A stretch of DNA of 64,000 nucleotides from Epinephelus fuscoguttatus (GCF_011397635.1 NC_064757.1:35005839-35069838); one strand, 5' to 3'; numbered from the stretch's first letter, positions 1-41,184 are shown. Made by a program: numbers and translations. The notes: generated by a model not told the origin, from the sequence alone.

Positions 1-1320
1 TCACAGTCTGTGTTTTTACAGCAGCAGGACGATGTTTATGGGACAAACTCAAAATAGACTTCATTAGCTGTGTTTAATGAAGGAACATTTTACACAGTGT
101 GAGAATTTTCCTCATTGGTTTATTTTTAATAGTTTTATTTAGAAAACAATGGAGCTCTATGACATCGAAAAATAAGATATATCAGGTAATACTTGTTATA
201 TTATTGTTGATTTTAGTCTTTCCATGTGATTTGTTGGCAATAAGAGACACAGAATATCACCAGACCGATCCTGTATGTGTTTTCACAGTATGCATAACAG
301 ATAAGTTTTGAAAGAACCAGCCATATGAATGTTTGTTTTTGTCCTCATAATGGAGCCTGTTGACTTTCTAACAAGTTGTCAGCACTACAGGAGACGTCTG
401 AGTAATGCATTTTCAGAAGGAGCAGAAATGTTATTGTTCTGTTACTTTTTGTCAAGCTCAGGGACTCCCGCATATCATCAGCACTGTAAACAGTATGTGG
501 GTCAAGCCGCAGTGGGGAGCCATGGTAACTCTTCAGCTGTAAATAACTGGTGTGATAACTTAAGTGTTGGTTTTCTGTGTGACTGGTATGTTGATAGTAT
601 GAGTGGCTCTTTGAGGGCATATTGTGCTGTCACAAGTCCTGGTGTAGCTTTTATTACTTTTTTAAAAATATGAATCCTGTCAAATCAAATTAGTTCCTTT
701 TATGTAATAGAGACTAAAGAGATGAAATACTCAAATAAAATAAGGTTTGGTAACTTTTAACCACTTCAAATGTGAATTTTCTTATTGATATTTGAAAGAT
801 AACTTGAGATCCAGATCACTTTTGTTGTTCCTTTAGTACTGTAATATTAGTTTTCATACGTACAGCCCGCTCCACCCTTTTTTCTGCTTTCTCTTTTCAG
901 GTTTTGTCTGAATATATGAAATCTCTTGTTAGTCCTTGTTAAGTTCAAAATGCTATATTTGTGCTATATGCACTGATGGTTTTAAACACGTCTCACATGT
1001 CTTTACTTCATTTTCATCTCTATCTTTTATCTTATCTGCCTTGAGCACTCCCAAAGCTAGATACAAGTCTCTTACAGCTGGCTCAAACTCTCAGGAGCTG
1101 CCCAACACAACATGACACTGATACCAGGATGAGAATATTATTAGTGGCTTTTAGGAATCTGAGGTATGTGCTGTACAAATTCCTCAGGAGTTGAAGAACA
1201 CTTTTGCACCCTAATTATCGAATCAGTATAAGCCCTCACACTAAGTTTGTTCCACATGGCTTAATACTTTGTGTTGGAGCATTAATGTTAAATGATCAAA
1301 AGAAAATAATTTTGCAACTA
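1..1320. other. AT-rich sequence, no gene recognised
   Basis: I see no exon with convincing splice sites and family similarity, no RNA gene and no clear transposon end. Two open frames at 99-311 and 329-673 show no known motif and have ordinary non-coding composition. The stretch could be intergenic or part of an intron or 3' UTR of a gene lying left of the window. Confidence 0.4.
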
Positions 1321-1324
1321 TTGT

Positions 1325-1700
1325 AATTATTGTTCTCAAAAAACGTCATGTATAGTATGTTAAAAAAAAATGTCATAGTATAGTATGATAAAACAAATCA
1401 TAATATAGTATGATAAAAATAGTCATAGTATTGATAAAAAAAAATCTCGTGCTAAACTATGATATATTGTGTTTTATAATTTAAAAAGGGTCATCATAGA
1501 GTATGATGAAAAAAGTCATAGTATAGTATGTTAAAAAAAGTCATAGTCATAGTACAGTGTGTTAAAAAAAATCATAGTATTTTATGATAAAAACAAATCA
1601 GTTTAGTATGTTATAAAACTGTATGTTAGAAAACTAATAAAAACATCATAATGTAGTATGTTGAAAAAAGTCATAGTATAGCATGTTGAAAAAAACTGAT
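1325..1700 (-). repeat. Minisatellite, left arm (arm A)
   Basis: Degenerate copies of a motif reading roughly TCATAGTATAGTATGTT followed by a run of A recur every 30-40 bases. This is the reverse complement of the motif in the large arm starting at 1956, so arm A faces it head-on. Copies are more diverged than in the centre, as expected at the edge of a minisatellite. Confidence 0.8.
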
Positions 1701-1711
1701 AAAAAAAAAAA

Positions 1712-1764
<53 letters not shown>
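1712..1764. repeat. (TA)n microsatellite
   Basis: An A-run is followed by about 50 bases of nearly pure TA dinucleotides, interrupted once near 1725. It lies between arm A of the minisatellite and about 190 bases of unrelated sequence. Confidence 0.95.
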
Positions 1765-1766
<2 letters not shown>

Positions 1767-1955
1767 CTATATTGACTTTTTTTGACTCACACACTTAAAT
1801 TTGCACTAAAATTCACATCAACACAACATCATGTGAATTCACTGAATTTTTTTTCATTGTGGTCTTTTTAGTTGTTTTTCCAGCACCTTAACCAAGACTT
1901 GGCTGGGTTGAGCGGTGGTCCTCCCTCAGTTTCTAGACTTGCTATAGGGTGAAAT

Positions 1956-4900
1956 TTTTATCAGTTTTTTTCTCGACATGCTATACTATGACGTTTTTGT
2001 GGTTTTTTCGACATGCTATACTATGACGTTTTTGTGGTTTTTTTCGACATGCTATACTATGACGTTTTTGTGTTTTTTCGACATGCTATACTATGACTTT
2101 TTTCGACATACTACATTATGACGTTTTTATCAGTTTTTTCAACATACTATACGATGAAGTTTTTGTGTTTTTTTCCGACATGCTAGACTATGATGTTTTT
2201 GTCAGTTTTTTCGACATGCTATACTATGATGTTTTAATCATTTTTTCAACATGCTATACTATGACGTTTTTGTGTTTTTTTGACATGCTATACTGTGACG
2301 TTTTTATCAGTTTTTTCAACATACTATACTATGACGTTTTTGTGTTTTTTTGACATGCTATACTGTGACGTTTTTATCAGTTTTTTCAACATACTATACT
2401 ATGACGTTTTTGTGTTTTTTTGACATGCTATACTGTGATGTTTTTATCAGTTTTTTCAACATACTATACTATGACGTTTTTGTGTTTTTTTGACATGCTA
2501 TACTGTGACGTTTTTATCAGTTTTTTCAACATACTATACTATGACATTTTTGTGTTTTTTTTAACATGCTATACTATGACGTTTTTATCAGTTTTTTCAA
2601 CATCCTATACTATGACGTTTTTGTGTTTTTTGACATGCTAGACTGTGACGTTTTTATCAGTTTTTTCAACATACTATACTATGACGTTTTTGTGTTTTTT
2701 TGACATGCTATACTATGACATTTTTATCAGATTTTTTCGACATGCTATACTATGACGTTTTTATCAGTTTTTTCAACATGCTATACTATGACGTTTTTGT
2801 GTTTTTTGACATGCTAGACTGTGACGTTTTTATCAGTTTTTTCAACATACTATACTATGACGTTTTTGTGTTTTTTTGACATGCTATACTGTGACGTTTT
2901 TATCAGTTTTTTCAACATACTATACTATGACATTTTTGTGTTTTTTGACATGCTAGACTGTGACGTTTTTATCAGTTTTTTCAACATACTATACTATGAC
3001 GTTTTTGTGTTTTTTTTGACATGCTATACTGTGACGTTTTTATCAGTTTTTTCAACATGCTATACTATGACGTTTTTGTGTTTTTTTGACATGCTATACT
3101 GTGACGTTTTTATCAGTTTTTTCAACATACTATACTATGACGTTTTTGTTTTTTTGACATGCTATACTGTGACGTTTTTATCAGTTTTTTCAACATCCTA
3201 TACTATGACGTTTTTGTGTTTTTTGACATGCTAGACTGTGACGTTTTTATCAGTTTTTCAACATACTATACTATGACGTTTTTGTGTTTTTTTGACATGC
3301 TATACTGTGACGTTTTTATCAGTTTTTTCAACATGCTATACTATGACGTTTTTGTGTTTTTTTGACATGCTATACTGTGACGTTTTTATCAGTTTTTTCA
3401 ACATGCTATACTATGACGTTTTTGTTTTTTTGACATGCTATACTGTGACGTTTTTATCAGTTTTTTCAACATACTATACTATGACGTTTTTGTTTTTTTT
3501 AACATGCTATACTATGACATTTTTATCAGTTTTTTTCGACATGCTATACTATGACGTTTTTGTCAGTTTTTTCAACATACTATACTATGACATTTTTATC
3601 AGTTTTTTTCGACATGCTAGACTGTGACGTTTTTATCAGTTTTTTCAACATACTATACTATGACGTTTTTGTGTTTTTTTTGACATGCTATACTGTGACG
3701 TTTTTATCAGTTTTTTCAACATACTATACTATGACGTTTTTGTTTTTTTAACATGCTATACTGACATTTTTATCAGTTTTTTTCGACATGCTGCACTATG
3801 ACGTTTTTATCAGTTTTTTCAACATACTATACTATGACGTTTTTGTTTTTTTAACATGCTATACTATGACATTTTTATCAGTTTTTTTCGACATGCTGTA
3901 CTATGACATTTTTATCAGTTTTTTTTTAACACGCTATACTATGACATTTTTATCAGTTTTTTTCGACATGCTATACTATGACGATTTTATCAGTTTTTTC
4001 GACATGCTATACTATGACATTTTTGTGTTTTTTCGACATGCTATAATATGACCTTTTTATCAGGTTTTTCGACACACTATACTAGGACATTTTTATCAGG
4101 TTTTTTCGACATGCTATACTATGACGATTTTATCAGTTTTTTCGACATGCTATACTATGACATTTTTGTGTTTTTTCGACATGCTATAATATGACCTTTT
4201 TATCAGGTTTTTCGACACACTATACTAGGACATTTTTATCAGGTTTTTCGACATGCTATACTATGACATTTTTATCAGTTTTTTTCGACATGCTATACTA
4301 TGACGATTTTATCCGTTTTTTCGACATGCTATACTATGACATTTTTGTGTTTTTTCGACATGCTATAATATGACCTTTTTATCAGGTTTTTCGACACACT
4401 ATACTAGGACATTTTTATCAGGTTTTTCGACATGCTATACTATGACTTTTTTCAACATACTACATTATGACCTTTTTAGCAGTTTTTTCGACATACTACA
4501 TTATGACGTTTTTATCAAATTTTTCAACATACTATGCGATGAACTTTTTGTGTTTTTTCAACATGCTATACTATGACGTTTTTGTCAGGTTTTTCGACAT
4601 GTTATACTATGACGTTTTAATCAGTTTTTTCGACATGCTATACTGTGACGTTTTTATCAGTTTTTTTGACATACTATACTATGACGTTTTTATCAGTTTT
4701 TTTCAACATACCATACTATTAAGTTTTTGTGTTTTTTTTCGACATGCTATACTATGACGTTTTTGTCAGTTTTTTCAACATGCTATACTATGACTTTTTT
4801 CGACATACTACATTATGATGTTTTTATCAATTTTTTCAACATACTATACTATGACGTTTTTGTGTTTTTTGACATGCTCTACTATTAAGTTTTTGTCAGT

Positions 4901-5840
4901 TTTTTCGACATGTTATACTCTGACGTTTTAATCCGTTTTTTCGACATGCTATACTGTGACGTTTTTATCAGTTTTTTCAACATACCATACTATTAAGTTT
5001 TTGTGTTTTTTCAACATGCTATACTATGACGTTTTTATCAGGTTTATCGACACACTATACTATGACCTTTTTGTCAATTTTTTTCGACCTGCTATACTTT
5101 GACTTTTTTCGACATGCTATACTATGACGTTTTTGTGTTTTTTCGACATGCTATACTATGACTTTTTTTGACATGCTATACTATGATGTTTTGATCAGTT
5201 TTTTCGACGTGCCATACTATGATGTTTTTGTGTTTTTTCGATATGCTATACTATGACTTTTTTCAACTTCGGATACTGTGACGTTTTTATCAGTTTTTTT
5301 CGACATGCTATACTATAACTTTTTTCAACATGCTATCCTATGACGTTTTGATCAGTTTTTTTGACATGCTATACTATAACTTTTTTCAACATGCTATACT
5401 ATGACCTTTTCATCAGTTTTTTTCGACCTGCTATACTTTGACTTTTCTAGACATACTATGCTGTGACGTTTTCATCATTTTTTTCGACATGCTAATCTAT
5501 GATGTTTTTATCAGTTTTTTCGACATGCTACATTGACTTTTTTCGACATAGTATGCTATGACGTTTTTATTCGTTTTTACCACGTTATACTTTGACTTTT
5601 TCGACATTCCATACTATGACCTTTTTATCAGTTTTTTCGACCTGCTATACTTTCTTTTTTCGACATTCTATACTATGACGTTTTCATCAGTTTTTTCGAC
5701 ATGCTATACTATTACATTTTTATCAGTTTTTTCAACATGCTATACTATGACTTTTTTTCAACATACCATATTATGACATTTTTATCAGTTTTTTCGACAC
5801 AGTATACTATGACGTTTTGATCAGTTTTTTATGTATAGTA
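1956..5840 (+). repeat. Minisatellite, main forward arm (arm B), about 35-bp units
   Basis: The unit reads GACATGCTATACTATGACG followed by TTTTTATCAG and a T-run ending in C, 34-36 bp in all, repeated about 110 times without a long break. Variants change one or two bases (ACTGTGACG, AACATACTAT, or TTTTTGTG in place of TTTTTATCAG). The core CATGCTATACTATG is close to its own reverse complement. The many Phe/Asp/Tyr-rich open frames across the arm are a by-product of a unit length often near a multiple of three and are not genes. Confidence 0.95.
2282..3560 (+). repeat. Higher-order 70-bp dimer block inside arm B
   Basis: Two monomer types alternate here: a 36-bp type (GACATGCTATACTGTGACG, then TTTTTATCAG) and a 34-bp type (AACATACTATACTATGACG, then TTTTTGTG). 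The 36-bp type starts at 2282, 2352, 2422 and 2492, an exact 70-bp period. The copies are more alike than those in the flanks, indicating recent expansion of a dimer rather than of single units. Confidence 0.85.
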
Positions 5841-5869
5841 CGTATAGTGACGTATATAAAACATCTAGT

Positions 5870-6645
5870 ATAGCAAGTCTAAAAAAGTCACTATAGCATG
5901 TTGAAAAAAACTAATAAAAATGTCATAGTATAGCATGTTGAAAAAAACTAATAAAAACGTCATAGTATAGCATGTCGAAAAAAGTGAGAAAAACATTGTA
6001 TAATATGTCGAAAAAACTGATAAAATGTCATAGTATAGTATGTCGACAAAAGTCATAGTATAGCATGTCAAAAAAATTGATAAATATGTCATAAAATAGC
6101 ATGTCAAAAAAAGTCGTAGCATAGTATGTCAAAACAAACTGATAAAAACGTCAGAAAAAACTGATGAAAACGTCATAGTATAGCGTGTCGAAAAAACTGA
6201 TAAAAACGTCATAGTATAGTATGTTGAAAAAACTGATGAAAACGTCATAGTATAGTATGTTGAAAAAAGTCATCGCATAGTATGTCAAGACAAACTGATA
6301 AAGACATCATAGTATAGTGTGTTGAAAAAACTGATGAAAACGTCATAGTATAGCATGTCGAAAAAACTGATGAAAACGTCATAGTATAGTGTGTCGAAAA
6401 AAACGCATAAAAACGTTATAGTATAGTATGTCGAAAAAATCATAGTATAGACTTTCGGAAAAAACTGATAAAAACGTCATGGTATAGCATGTCGAAAACA
6501 ACTGATGAAAACGTCATAGTATAGTATGTTGAAAACAAGTCATGGTATAGCATGTCGAAAAATACTGATAAAAATGTCATAATATGGTATGTTGAAAAAA
6601 CTGATAAACGTCATAGTATAGTATTTCGAAAAAAGTCACAGTAAA
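5870..6645 (-). repeat. Minisatellite, reverse arm (arm C, part 1)
   Basis: The same unit as arm B appears in reverse complement (CTGATAAAAACGTCATAG, then TATAGCATGTCG and an A-run). The orientation changes between about 5830 and 5880, where a short degenerate segment (GTATAGTACGTATAGTGACG) separates the arms. Arms B and C therefore form a very long inverted repeat. Confidence 0.9.
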
Positions 6646-6794
6646 AAACAAAACAAGTGGCAATGGATCCATAGATTATAAAATCAAACATTTCAGTAAT
6701 ATACAAGAAAAGTTGATAAAATGACTAGACAAAATCATAATTAGAAAAACTAGGTATACAATAATCACAATAAAAGTATCAGCAATATGTGTTT

Positions 6795-7150
6795 CTCGAT
6801 TAAATCAGACTGAGTATGCTAGCTTGAAAAGGGGTGTTTTCAGACGGGATTTGAAAGTGGAAAGGGAGTCAGTATTGCGAATGTTGTGCGGGAGAGAGTT
6901 CCATAGGCGAGGGACAGAACGGCTGAATGCTCTAGAACCCATGGTAGTCAGGCGGGCAGATGGTGATGTGAGTTGGAGTGCAGAAGAAGATCAAAGGGTA
7001 CGGGAGGGTGTGTAGATGTGAAGGAGTTCAGACAGGTACAAAGGGGCTTGATTGTGAAGGGCCTTGAAGGTGAGAAGCAGAATCTTGAAATCAATGCGAT
7101 ATTTAACAGGAAGCCAGTAACGTTGCTGGAGAACAGGAGTGATATCATCC
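6795..7150 (-). pseudogene. LINE ORF2 C-terminal fragment (Rex1/CR1-like)
   Basis: Read on the minus strand from about 7145 down, this encodes the C-terminal tail typical of fish non-LTR retrotransposon ORF2. Recognisable blocks are LPVKYRIDFKILLLTFKALH, then YTPSRTL, then MGSRAFSRSVPRLWNSLP and FKSRLKTPLFKLAYSV. The frame has a TGA stop just after PSRTL, so it is a dead copy. It lacks the endonuclease and reverse-transcriptase core. It sits as an island of normal-complexity DNA inside the minisatellite, which resumes on both sides. The family assignment rests on remembered motif patterns. Confidence 0.75.
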
Positions 7151-7185
7151 ATGGAGGGGGTTCTGGTTATGATCAGGGCAGCTAA

Positions 7186-8250
7186 TACTACATAGTATAG
7201 TCTGTTAAAAAACTGATATAAACATCATAGTATAGCATGTCAGAAAAAAGGCATACTATAGTACTGTATGTCGAAAAAAACTGATAAAAAAGGACATAGT
7301 ATAGCATGTTGAAAAAAACTGATGAAGGCATCATAGTAAAGTATGTAGAAAAAAACTGATAAAAACCTTGTATGTCGAACAAACTAATTAAAACATAGTA
7401 TATGTCGGAAAAAAGTCATAGTATAGCATGTCGAAAAAAATGATAAAATCGTCATAGTATAGTATGTCGAAAAAACTGATAAAAACGTCATAGTATATAG
7501 CATGTCGAAAAAACTGACGTTTTTATCAGTTTTTTCGACATGCTATAGCCTACTATGACGTTTTTATCATAGTATATAGCATGTCGAAAAAACTGGTAAA
7601 AACGTCATAGTTATAGTATGTTGACAACACTGAAAAACACGTCATAGTATAGCATGTCGAAAAAACTGATAAAAATGTCATAGTATAGCATGTCGAAAAA
7701 ACTGATAAAAACGTCATAGTATAGCTTGTCGAAAAAACTGATAAAAACGTCATAGTTATAGTATGTCGACAACACTGAAAAACACGTCATAGTATAGCAT
7801 GTCCAAAAAAACTGTTGAAAAAATCATAGTATACCATGTTGTATAGCATGTCAAAAAAAAACTGATAAAAACGTCATCGTATAGCATGTCAAAAAGACTG
7901 ATGAAAAAAATCATAGTATACCATGTTGAAAAAACTGATAAAAACGTCATACTACAGCATGTCGGAAAAAAATGATAAAAATGTTGTAGTATAGCATGTT
8001 GAACAACCTGCTAAAAAAAAAAAAAAGTCATAGTACAGCATGTCGAAAAATCTGATAAAATGTCAGTACAATATGTTGAAAAAATTCAGTATGGTCTGTT
8101 GAAAAAACTGATAAACTACATAGTATAGTATGTTGAAAAAAGTTACAGTTTGTCGAAAAAATTCAGTATAGTATGTATATTGTATTATGGTAAAAAAAAA
8201 AAAGTCAGTCAGTATAGTTTACTAAAAAAATGTCATTGAAAAGTCAGCAT
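7186..8250 (-). repeat. Minisatellite, reverse arm (arm C, part 2)
   Basis: Reverse-orientation units resume after the LINE island and become increasingly degenerate towards 8250. A short segment at about 7515-7575 flips back to the forward orientation, giving a local palindrome in which CTGACG and TTTTTATCAG are flanked by mirror copies of the unit. Confidence 0.85.
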
Positions 8251-9820
8251 AGAATGTCATTTATTAAAGCGTATATTTTGTAAAATTTTCATCATATAGA
8301 ACACCATAAAAAGTCATCAGATGCCAATAAAAGTCCTCATTTGGTGAGGCATCATGTTATGCATGCATTATATTTCAATAGCTTACATTTAATACATTAG
8401 TCAACTACTGTGTTACGCTGCATCTGTGCTCCTCTTAATAAGTGTCTTTGAGGTCGGGAAAGCCAGTTCATAGAAAGTTACTGGTTTCATGGCAAATAGT
8501 GGCACCTGACAAGTGTTGTGGGAATTTCATCATCAATAATAGTGCTATTAGCTAAAGTTAGAAATTTTGTTGGATAACACAACAGTTTAATGTGAAAGTG
8601 AGATGGAATACATATTGTTTTATGTGTTGATTTTTCCTGTGAGCACTCAGTCATGTGCTGGTTAATTATCTGTCATTAAAATAGAAATATCTAATGTGTG
8701 AATAAAGTAGGAAATTGTCCAATAAGTCCAATTAAATCTGGGATAGGAGACCTGATTAAGATTAGGGAATCCAGTAAACACTGATGTGTTGAAGCTTTTC
8801 CATCTTGTGTGATCCATTTAGTCAGTAGTGTTCCACAAGTCATCACTGGGTGGCAGTGTTGATTGAAATATATTTAAAACCTGCCTTCATACAAAACATG
8901 TACAAAGTTAAAGACAAAAATGTTTAATCCAGACATTTTTTTCTACACACAAAACAGTTTAGATTAGAAAATAATTAATTTAGAATTAAGACTGTACTCA
9001 TCTACTTGATCAAACAAATGTCATAAAACACATTAAAACATTTTCATACAACAGGTGCATATTAACAAAAGCCTACAATAAACTACCTCCTATGTTTTGT
9101 CATAGTATTTGGAAAAAAAAAAAAAAGGAAAGTCAAGGCAACTATTTTACACAACAGAATTGAGGCACCAAGGTCATTTTATAGATGATGGGAGTCTAGA
9201 AATTAACTGTACTCAACTTAAAATACAGTATTTCAGAGGTTTGTTACGGAGCGGCCTCGGTGTCGACGGGTGCACTTATTTTGCGACTTGGAAAAGCAAA
9301 AGTTGCACCTTTGGTCCATTAGAACAGTTCAAGTGATCCCTCTAAGAAGGGTGCGATCAGCCACGGCGCCCCGTCCCAGTGTCCACCTCACAGACTTAAA
9401 CACTCATTCGTATTAAGTCTGGAGCTCAGGGCTGTTACATTAGGAAATCAACGAGTGCTTGAGAGCTCTCTTGCAGCCTTCTGAGCCCCAACTTTACACA
9501 CTTCTTGCCCTGCTGTAGGCGCTAAACTTTTACAGAGCACAGTACTGATTTGTTGTTCCCCAATTTGATCAAACACTTTAATACAGAGGCCAATTTTTCT
9601 GTAGACAAGTGAGCAAAAGTCTCCATTTTATAAAACTACATCTGAAAAATGACATCACACTTTTATGGTGACAAAAATGCTTCTGTCCCAGCTAACGTGA
9701 TTTCACCAGGTAGTGTTTCAACCCTCCTGCTTTCACATTTCTCACTGAACAAACTGGTGTTAAAAATCTGTGAGGTTTTACAGCTCAGGCCGGACATTGT
9801 GACTAGACCACAGGGAGCAC
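8251..9820. other. gldc 3' flank and probable 3' UTR
   Basis: No coding exon or clear transposon is visible. The part nearest 9820 is expected to be the gldc 3' untranslated region, transcribed on the minus strand. A frame at 9109-9336 has no recognisable motif and is treated as chance. Confidence 0.5.
9577..9582 (-). terminator. Possible gldc polyadenylation signal (ATTAAA)
   Basis: On the minus strand the hexamer ATTAAA lies about 240 bases beyond the gldc stop codon. It is the most common variant of AATAAA. I found no AATAAA on this strand nearer than 8260-8265, so this is the better-placed of two weak candidates. Confidence 0.3.
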
Positions 9821-38627
<28,807 letters not shown>

Positions 38628-38774
38628 CTCTAAATCACTTTGCAAGACAAGTCCGCAGAAACTGGTGAAGCCTCTTCTTTTTTTTTCTTCCTCCCCTCGC
38701 GCGGCAGAGTTTCCCCCCACTGACACTGATGCGATCCCTGCAGGAGACTCTGCCAACTCCTTCAAACTGCAGAG

Positions 38775-38845
38775 TTTATACAACTGCACAGTTGCACAAG
38801 AGCGGACCAATCAGAGCAGAGACGCTGCGTGACGCAGTGACGAGC
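38775..38845 (-). promoter_or_regulatory. gldc: Probable gldc core promoter (TATA-like and CCAAT boxes)
   Basis: On the minus strand a TATAAA lies at 38780-38775, about 150 bases upstream of the start codon, and an inverted CCAAT box (ATTGG) at 38811-38807, about 27 bases further upstream. Next comes a CRE/AP-1-like TGACGCAGTGACG near 38830. The spacing suits transcription starting near 38745. This is motif inference only. Confidence 0.4.
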
Positions 38846-39394
38846 CCCGGTCAAACAGCTGCTTAACTTTCTCACGTGCCCACCCTGCACTGGTCAGGCG
38901 GAGGAAACAAGAAAGAAGAGATGTTTCAGGGGCAAGTTACACTTTCAAAGTCCAACCTGAGCGCCTGGGTGTGCTCAGTGATAGTGTGTGAGGGCAAGAG
39001 GGTAATATGGGACTGTACAGTCAGACCTGCTAGGCTTTTACCCAATGAACAATAAAGTGGCCTTAACCTCCTGCGCCTATTGTTAGATATGCATTTGTAA
39101 TTTCCAAGTTGCTAAAATTGGTCAAATTTGTTGTCATATCAATCTACAGACATTATTAATCATAAATTAACAAGTTCCAGTCATAAAATGTGATCAGGTT
39201 TTGGCTCTTGTCCACGTTTGTGTCAGGACTGGCTGCAGACTAACAGGCCTAAATTAAGTGGAATGAAGTATAAGCTCAAGTAAACCAAAAATGTGATGTC
39301 CTCATATGAGGACACAGGGTCTCAGGAGGTTAATGGAATAATCACAGAGCTTGTTCATTTCTATTTTACAATTAACTAATGTTTGTTTGTTTTG

Positions 39395-40187
39395 CCACAC
39401 ATTACTCATTGTGTGGAAGTGTGGGGAAATACATACAACAAATACAAGTCCAATTTTCATACTTCAAAAGAGAGCCATAAGAATTGTGAATACCTCATAC
39501 AGAGACTCTAGCATTCCTGGGATACAGTCAGCAGCCCTAAACCTAAGCCCCTTTTTACTGAAGCTGCTTAAGGTGCTACTTTTTAGTGCAAGGAGGTGTG
39601 TTCTTCTTCAGTGGATTTCAGATAGATTTCATATTGGATCCAGAGCATTACTTAACTATAAGCTTCTGGCTCAAGGACCAGCCATCCACGTTTTTCACCT
39701 TTGGGACCCTTTTCTGGATTATATTGGAAATGAGGCGGACCAGGCCCTCAGGAGTGGACTGTTTTGAACTGGATTTGGGGGGTTTTTTTTTGGTTTGTTT
39801 GTTTTGTTTTTTTCCTCGCAAGTGTGGAGAATGTATTCTATGTTAGTTAGAGAATAAGCTGGAAAAGAGGATGTAAATGAATATGCCCCTTATTTTGTAT
39901 GTAAGATGCTTAAATTTGAAGATTTGGTCAACTTTAAAACAGCTCAAATTATGTACAATTATGTAAAAATGATGTTCAATTATCTAAGAAGACAATTATT
40001 ACCTGAAAGTATCCAAAAGTTGTTTCAAAAGAGAGAAAGTCAACATGCTTTGAAAGGTGTCTTTATGTCCAAAAAAACACTGGTGAGGACCGATGCCAAA
40101 CTACATTGTATCTCAATTAAAGGAGTGAGTTTATGGAACAGTTGTTGTGAGGAACTGAAAACATGTAGAACATTAAGTAGGTTTTAA
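39395..40187 (+). pseudogene. Non-LTR retrotransposon ORF2 C-terminal remnant, interrupted
   Basis: Two pieces look like adjacent parts of one LINE tail: NTSPIFILQKRAIRIVNTSY at about 39440-39500, and LKFEDLVNFKTAQIMYNYVK through SIKGVSLWNSCCEELKTCRT at 39906-40187. About 400 bases of unrelated sequence lie between them, including a frame ending near 39767 that I cannot assign. The 5' domains are missing and the copy is not functional. Confidence 0.65.
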
Positions 40188-40676
40188 TAACGTATTGATC
40201 AAATATGAAAATGGATGATCAAACTGTAATACTGGCGTAGAAGAACAGGGTTGTTTTCTGTGTGAGTTGTATTTTGTCTTTGTTGCTATTTTGCCGTGTT
40301 TGCCTGTCTTGGTTTGTTTTGTTGTCACTTGCTTCATATGATATGCTGTTAAAGGGTCAGTGTTATAAGCCTACACCTTTTTCGGACAGCCTAAGTTAGG
40401 TTAAATTACTTTATTGTAATGTTTTGTACTGTACTATTGAAGTATCTGCCATTTTGTGAGAGGCTGTGACTTTATTTACATTAATGTGTAGATTAACACA
40501 TGATGTTCTTATTTCTATTTGCAGACCGAAATAAATCCTAAATTCTAAGACAGTGATGTGTCAGGTGAAAACATACCTTATATGTAGGGCTGTGTATTGG
40601 CTAAGACACAGGGGTTACGATTCAGTATATTGCAATTTTTTAAATCTAATTTTAGGACTGAACTGTCATAGTCATG

Positions 40677-41150
40677 TCAAGCCAGATGCATGAGGGAGGA
40701 ACACACTGGGATCATTCACAGTCACATCCACTCTGTGAGTTCAGGGAGCAAAACATTACAAGGCTACAGGGGGAACAAAAATACATCAACAGCTACACAG
40801 CGGGACTGAGCTGTTTCCACCACTGTGTGTGTATATACATATACCCCAGTTTGGGGGTCACAGACCCGAGTGCTGCGATTACCGCTGGCTATTTTTCAAG
40901 CTTCTCATGTTCCTGTTTCCTTATGTTGATGTCACTTGGGATTGCTACATCTATCACCACTGCCTCCTTCTGTTGTTTGTTGTTCAGCATGATGTCCAGT
41001 TGGTTAGCCATCACCAGTCTGTCAGTCTGGATCTGGAAGTCCCACAGGATCATAGCTTGGTCATTCTCAACCACTTTAGGAGGTGTCTTCCATTCTGACC
41101 GTGGAACTTCCAGCCCATACTCAGTGCAGATGTTCCTATACTGAATTCAG
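40677..41150 (-). pseudogene. Non-LTR retrotransposon C-terminal fragment
   Basis: The minus strand encodes VVENDQAMILWDFQIQTDRL followed by VMANQLDIMLNN and VVIDVAIPSDINIRKQEHEK. Further down comes PAVIAALGSVTPKLG. This pattern is familiar from the 3' end of fish LINE ORFs. The family is not assigned. No reverse-transcriptase core is present. Confidence 0.6.
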
Positions 41151-41184
41151 TATATTAATTTGCAAATACTGTCTAAACAAATGT

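Noticed and set aside
329-673. 114-aa plus-strand frame
   Set aside because: No recognisable domain, no splice or promoter context, and a comparable frame on the opposite strand.
2093-5776. Many open frames encoding Phe/Asp/Tyr-rich peptides up to 137 aa
   Set aside because: They are translations of the minisatellite. The peptides repeat with the DNA unit, occur on whichever strand is T-rich, and have no start context or similarity.
1325-8250. CRISPR-like array
   Set aside because: Regular repeats are present, but there are no unique spacers, the context is a vertebrate genome and units are contiguous.
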